Shown here: one piece after another, positions 12,530 to 13,277 of the stretch
Position numbering within the stretch: position 1 is the stretch's first letter
Layout: each line of letters begins with the position of its first letter
DNA from: DATAEG01 sp036258135
Lineage (GTDB): Bacteria > Actinomycetota > Actinomycetes > Mycobacteriales > Jatrophihabitantaceae
Assembly (NCBI GenBank): GCA_036258135.1
Contig: DATAEG010000105.1
Coordinates: 1-13,277 of the forward strand
Length of the DNA stretch: 13,277 nt
Direction of reading: 5' to 3'
The notes under the pieces: generated by a model
Seen by the model: the letters and a program-made list of their open reading frames with translations, nothing else
Databases searched by the model: none
Told to the model about the DNA's origin: nothing
Translations under genes and position numbers: made by a program

Positions 12530-12557
12530 GCCGGCCGAGGGGGAGGGTTTGGCCGGC
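12530..12557. repeat. GCCGGCC/GGCCGGC inverted repeat between the S8 protease and Lrp genes
   Basis: GCCGGCC (12530-12536) and GGCCGGC (12551-12557) could form a 7-bp stem with a 14-nt loop just after the protease stop. It may be a weak terminator for that gene, but no U-tract follows. A nearby CCGAGGGGGA repeat (12514-12523 region and 12535-12544 region) adds to the low complexity. Nothing else is seen in 12464-12572. Confidence 0.25.
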
Positions 12558-12572
12558 CTGCGCGTGTCGCTG

Positions 12573-13277
12573 TCATTTTCTCCCCCTCGATCTCGAGGAC
12601 GTGGAGCGGCGTCGCCGGTCCCGGCGGATCGCCACGATAGCGACGGCGATAACCACTGCCGCGGCCGCCGCACCAACGGTCGCGATGACCGCCGTGCTCG
12701 GGCCGATGTCGGCGGATGGTTGGGCTTTGGCTGGTGTCGGTGCCGATGATGGGCTCGCGACCTCACCCCCTGCGACACGGCCGAGCGGGTTCTCGTTGAC
12801 GTCCGGGATGTTCTTGGTCAGCGCGTCGTAGGCGTTGACGATCCCGTATCCGTACACGTCATCACGGCCCGGCGCGCCCTTGTCGGTCGCGGTGCGGATG
12901 ATGCGGTTGATCACCGACGCGGCGTTCATATGCGGATACCGTGATCGGATCAGCGCCGCGACCCCCGCCACGATCGGCGTCGCCCCGGACGTTCCCTGGA
13001 ACCAGTCGTATTGGAGGTCGCCGCGTCCCGACGTTGGGGCGAGGTAGCCGTTCGTCGTGCTGTTCTTGCTCTGCTGGGTCGTCGCCGACGCCGCCGCCAC
13101 TGCAACCTGCGGCCCGGCTGCGGAACTGTGTTTATCAATGGACCCGTCTTTCACCACTCCAGTCACTGCGACGACCCCAGGAAACGCCGCCGGGCACCCA
13201 ACGGAATTGGGAAGTCCATCGTTGTTTCCTGCGCCCGCGACAATCACCACATTACGGGACTCTGCATATGCAACATC
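12573..13277 (-). CDS. S8 family serine protease, mycosin-like, membrane-anchored (C-terminal part, runs off right edge)
   Basis: The last 234 residues of a subtilisin-like protease are present. The oxyanion region is VVIVAGAGNND (10-20 of the visible part), followed by CPAAFPGVVAVTGV. The catalytic Ser lies in GTSGATPIVAGVAALIRSRYP (starting near residue 95). A Pro/Ala/Ser linker leads to a single membrane helix (about 195-216, Ala/Val/Ile-rich) and a strongly basic end RRDRRRRSTSSRSRGRK, so the catalytic domain faces outward. A C-terminal anchor after the S8 domain is typical of mycosins (type VII secretion) and of related actinobacterial S8 proteins. The Asp and His of the triad are outside the window. 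No esx or ecc genes are visible, so membership of a type VII system is not shown. The insertion ASATTQQSKNSTTNGYLAP before the Ser motif is less GC-rich than surrounding genes. Confidence 0.88.
   Translation of the reverse strand, partial: DVAYAESRNVVIVAGAGNNDGLPNSVGCPAAFPGVVAVTGVVKDGSIDKHSSAAGPQVAVAAASATTQQSKNSTTNGYLAPTSGRGDLQYDWFQGTSGATPIVAGVAALIRSRYPHMNAASVINRIIRTATDKGAPGRDDVYGYGIVNAYDALTKNIPDVNENPLGRVAGGEVASPSSAPTPAKAQPSADIGPSTAVIATVGAAAAAVVIAVAIVAIRRDRRRRSTSSRSRGRK

Noticed and set aside
12464..12778. N-terminal extension of the Lrp/AsnC regulator
   Set aside because: 105 Arg/Pro-rich residues overlapping the S8 protease gene; Lrp proteins normally begin directly before the helix-turn-helix.

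Overview
This 13.3 kb window is very GC-rich, has few gaps, uses GTG starts freely and carries long shadow ORFs opposite most genes. The order hpt, tilS, a DUF2342-type zinc protease, dacB and divergent ppa, with ftsH nearby, is the classic actinobacterial (mycobacteria-to-Streptomyces) arrangement. The UbiE/MenG methyltransferase closely resembles the mycobacterial demethylmenaquinone enzyme. I call the source a high-GC actinomycete and cannot name the genus.

Layout. Positions 1-5628 (minus strand) hold one housekeeping block read from high to low coordinates: dacB (PBP4-type carboxypeptidase), a zinc metalloprotease, tilS, hpt, an isocitrate lyase/PEP mutase-superfamily enzyme and the 5' third of ftsH. 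ftsH has its own good sigma-A-like promoter. ppa (inorganic pyrophosphatase) and a small YCII-type protein lie on the plus strand at 5678-6590 and end one base from the convergent operon that follows.

Positions 6592-9122 (minus strand) hold the most distinctive part. A 100-aa Gly/Asp/Ala repeat peptide with a strong ribosome binding site is followed 34 bp later by a JmjC/cupin Fe(II)/2-oxoglutarate oxygenase, and 22 bp later by a sucrase-ferredoxin-like [2Fe-2S] protein. The peptide is built from a 38-residue tandem duplication and has no basic residues. I propose a substrate peptide, an oxygenase and a redox partner acting together, but this is inference. A proline-rich small ORF lies just upstream, and menG lies upstream of that.

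Positions 10393-11142 (plus strand) encode an inositol-monophosphatase-family enzyme, divergent from menG. At 11146-11251, between two convergent genes, is a small element with 18-bp terminal inverted repeats flanked by CTAG duplications. It looks like a MITE of IS5-family type. Positions 11248-11978 (minus strand) carry a DUF4229 membrane protein overlapping a DUF1707 membrane protein by ATGA. An Lrp/AsnC regulator follows at 12017-12463, and the C-terminal part of a membrane-anchored subtilisin (S8, mycosin-like) runs off the right edge. I found no RNA genes, CRISPR arrays or complete insertion sequences.
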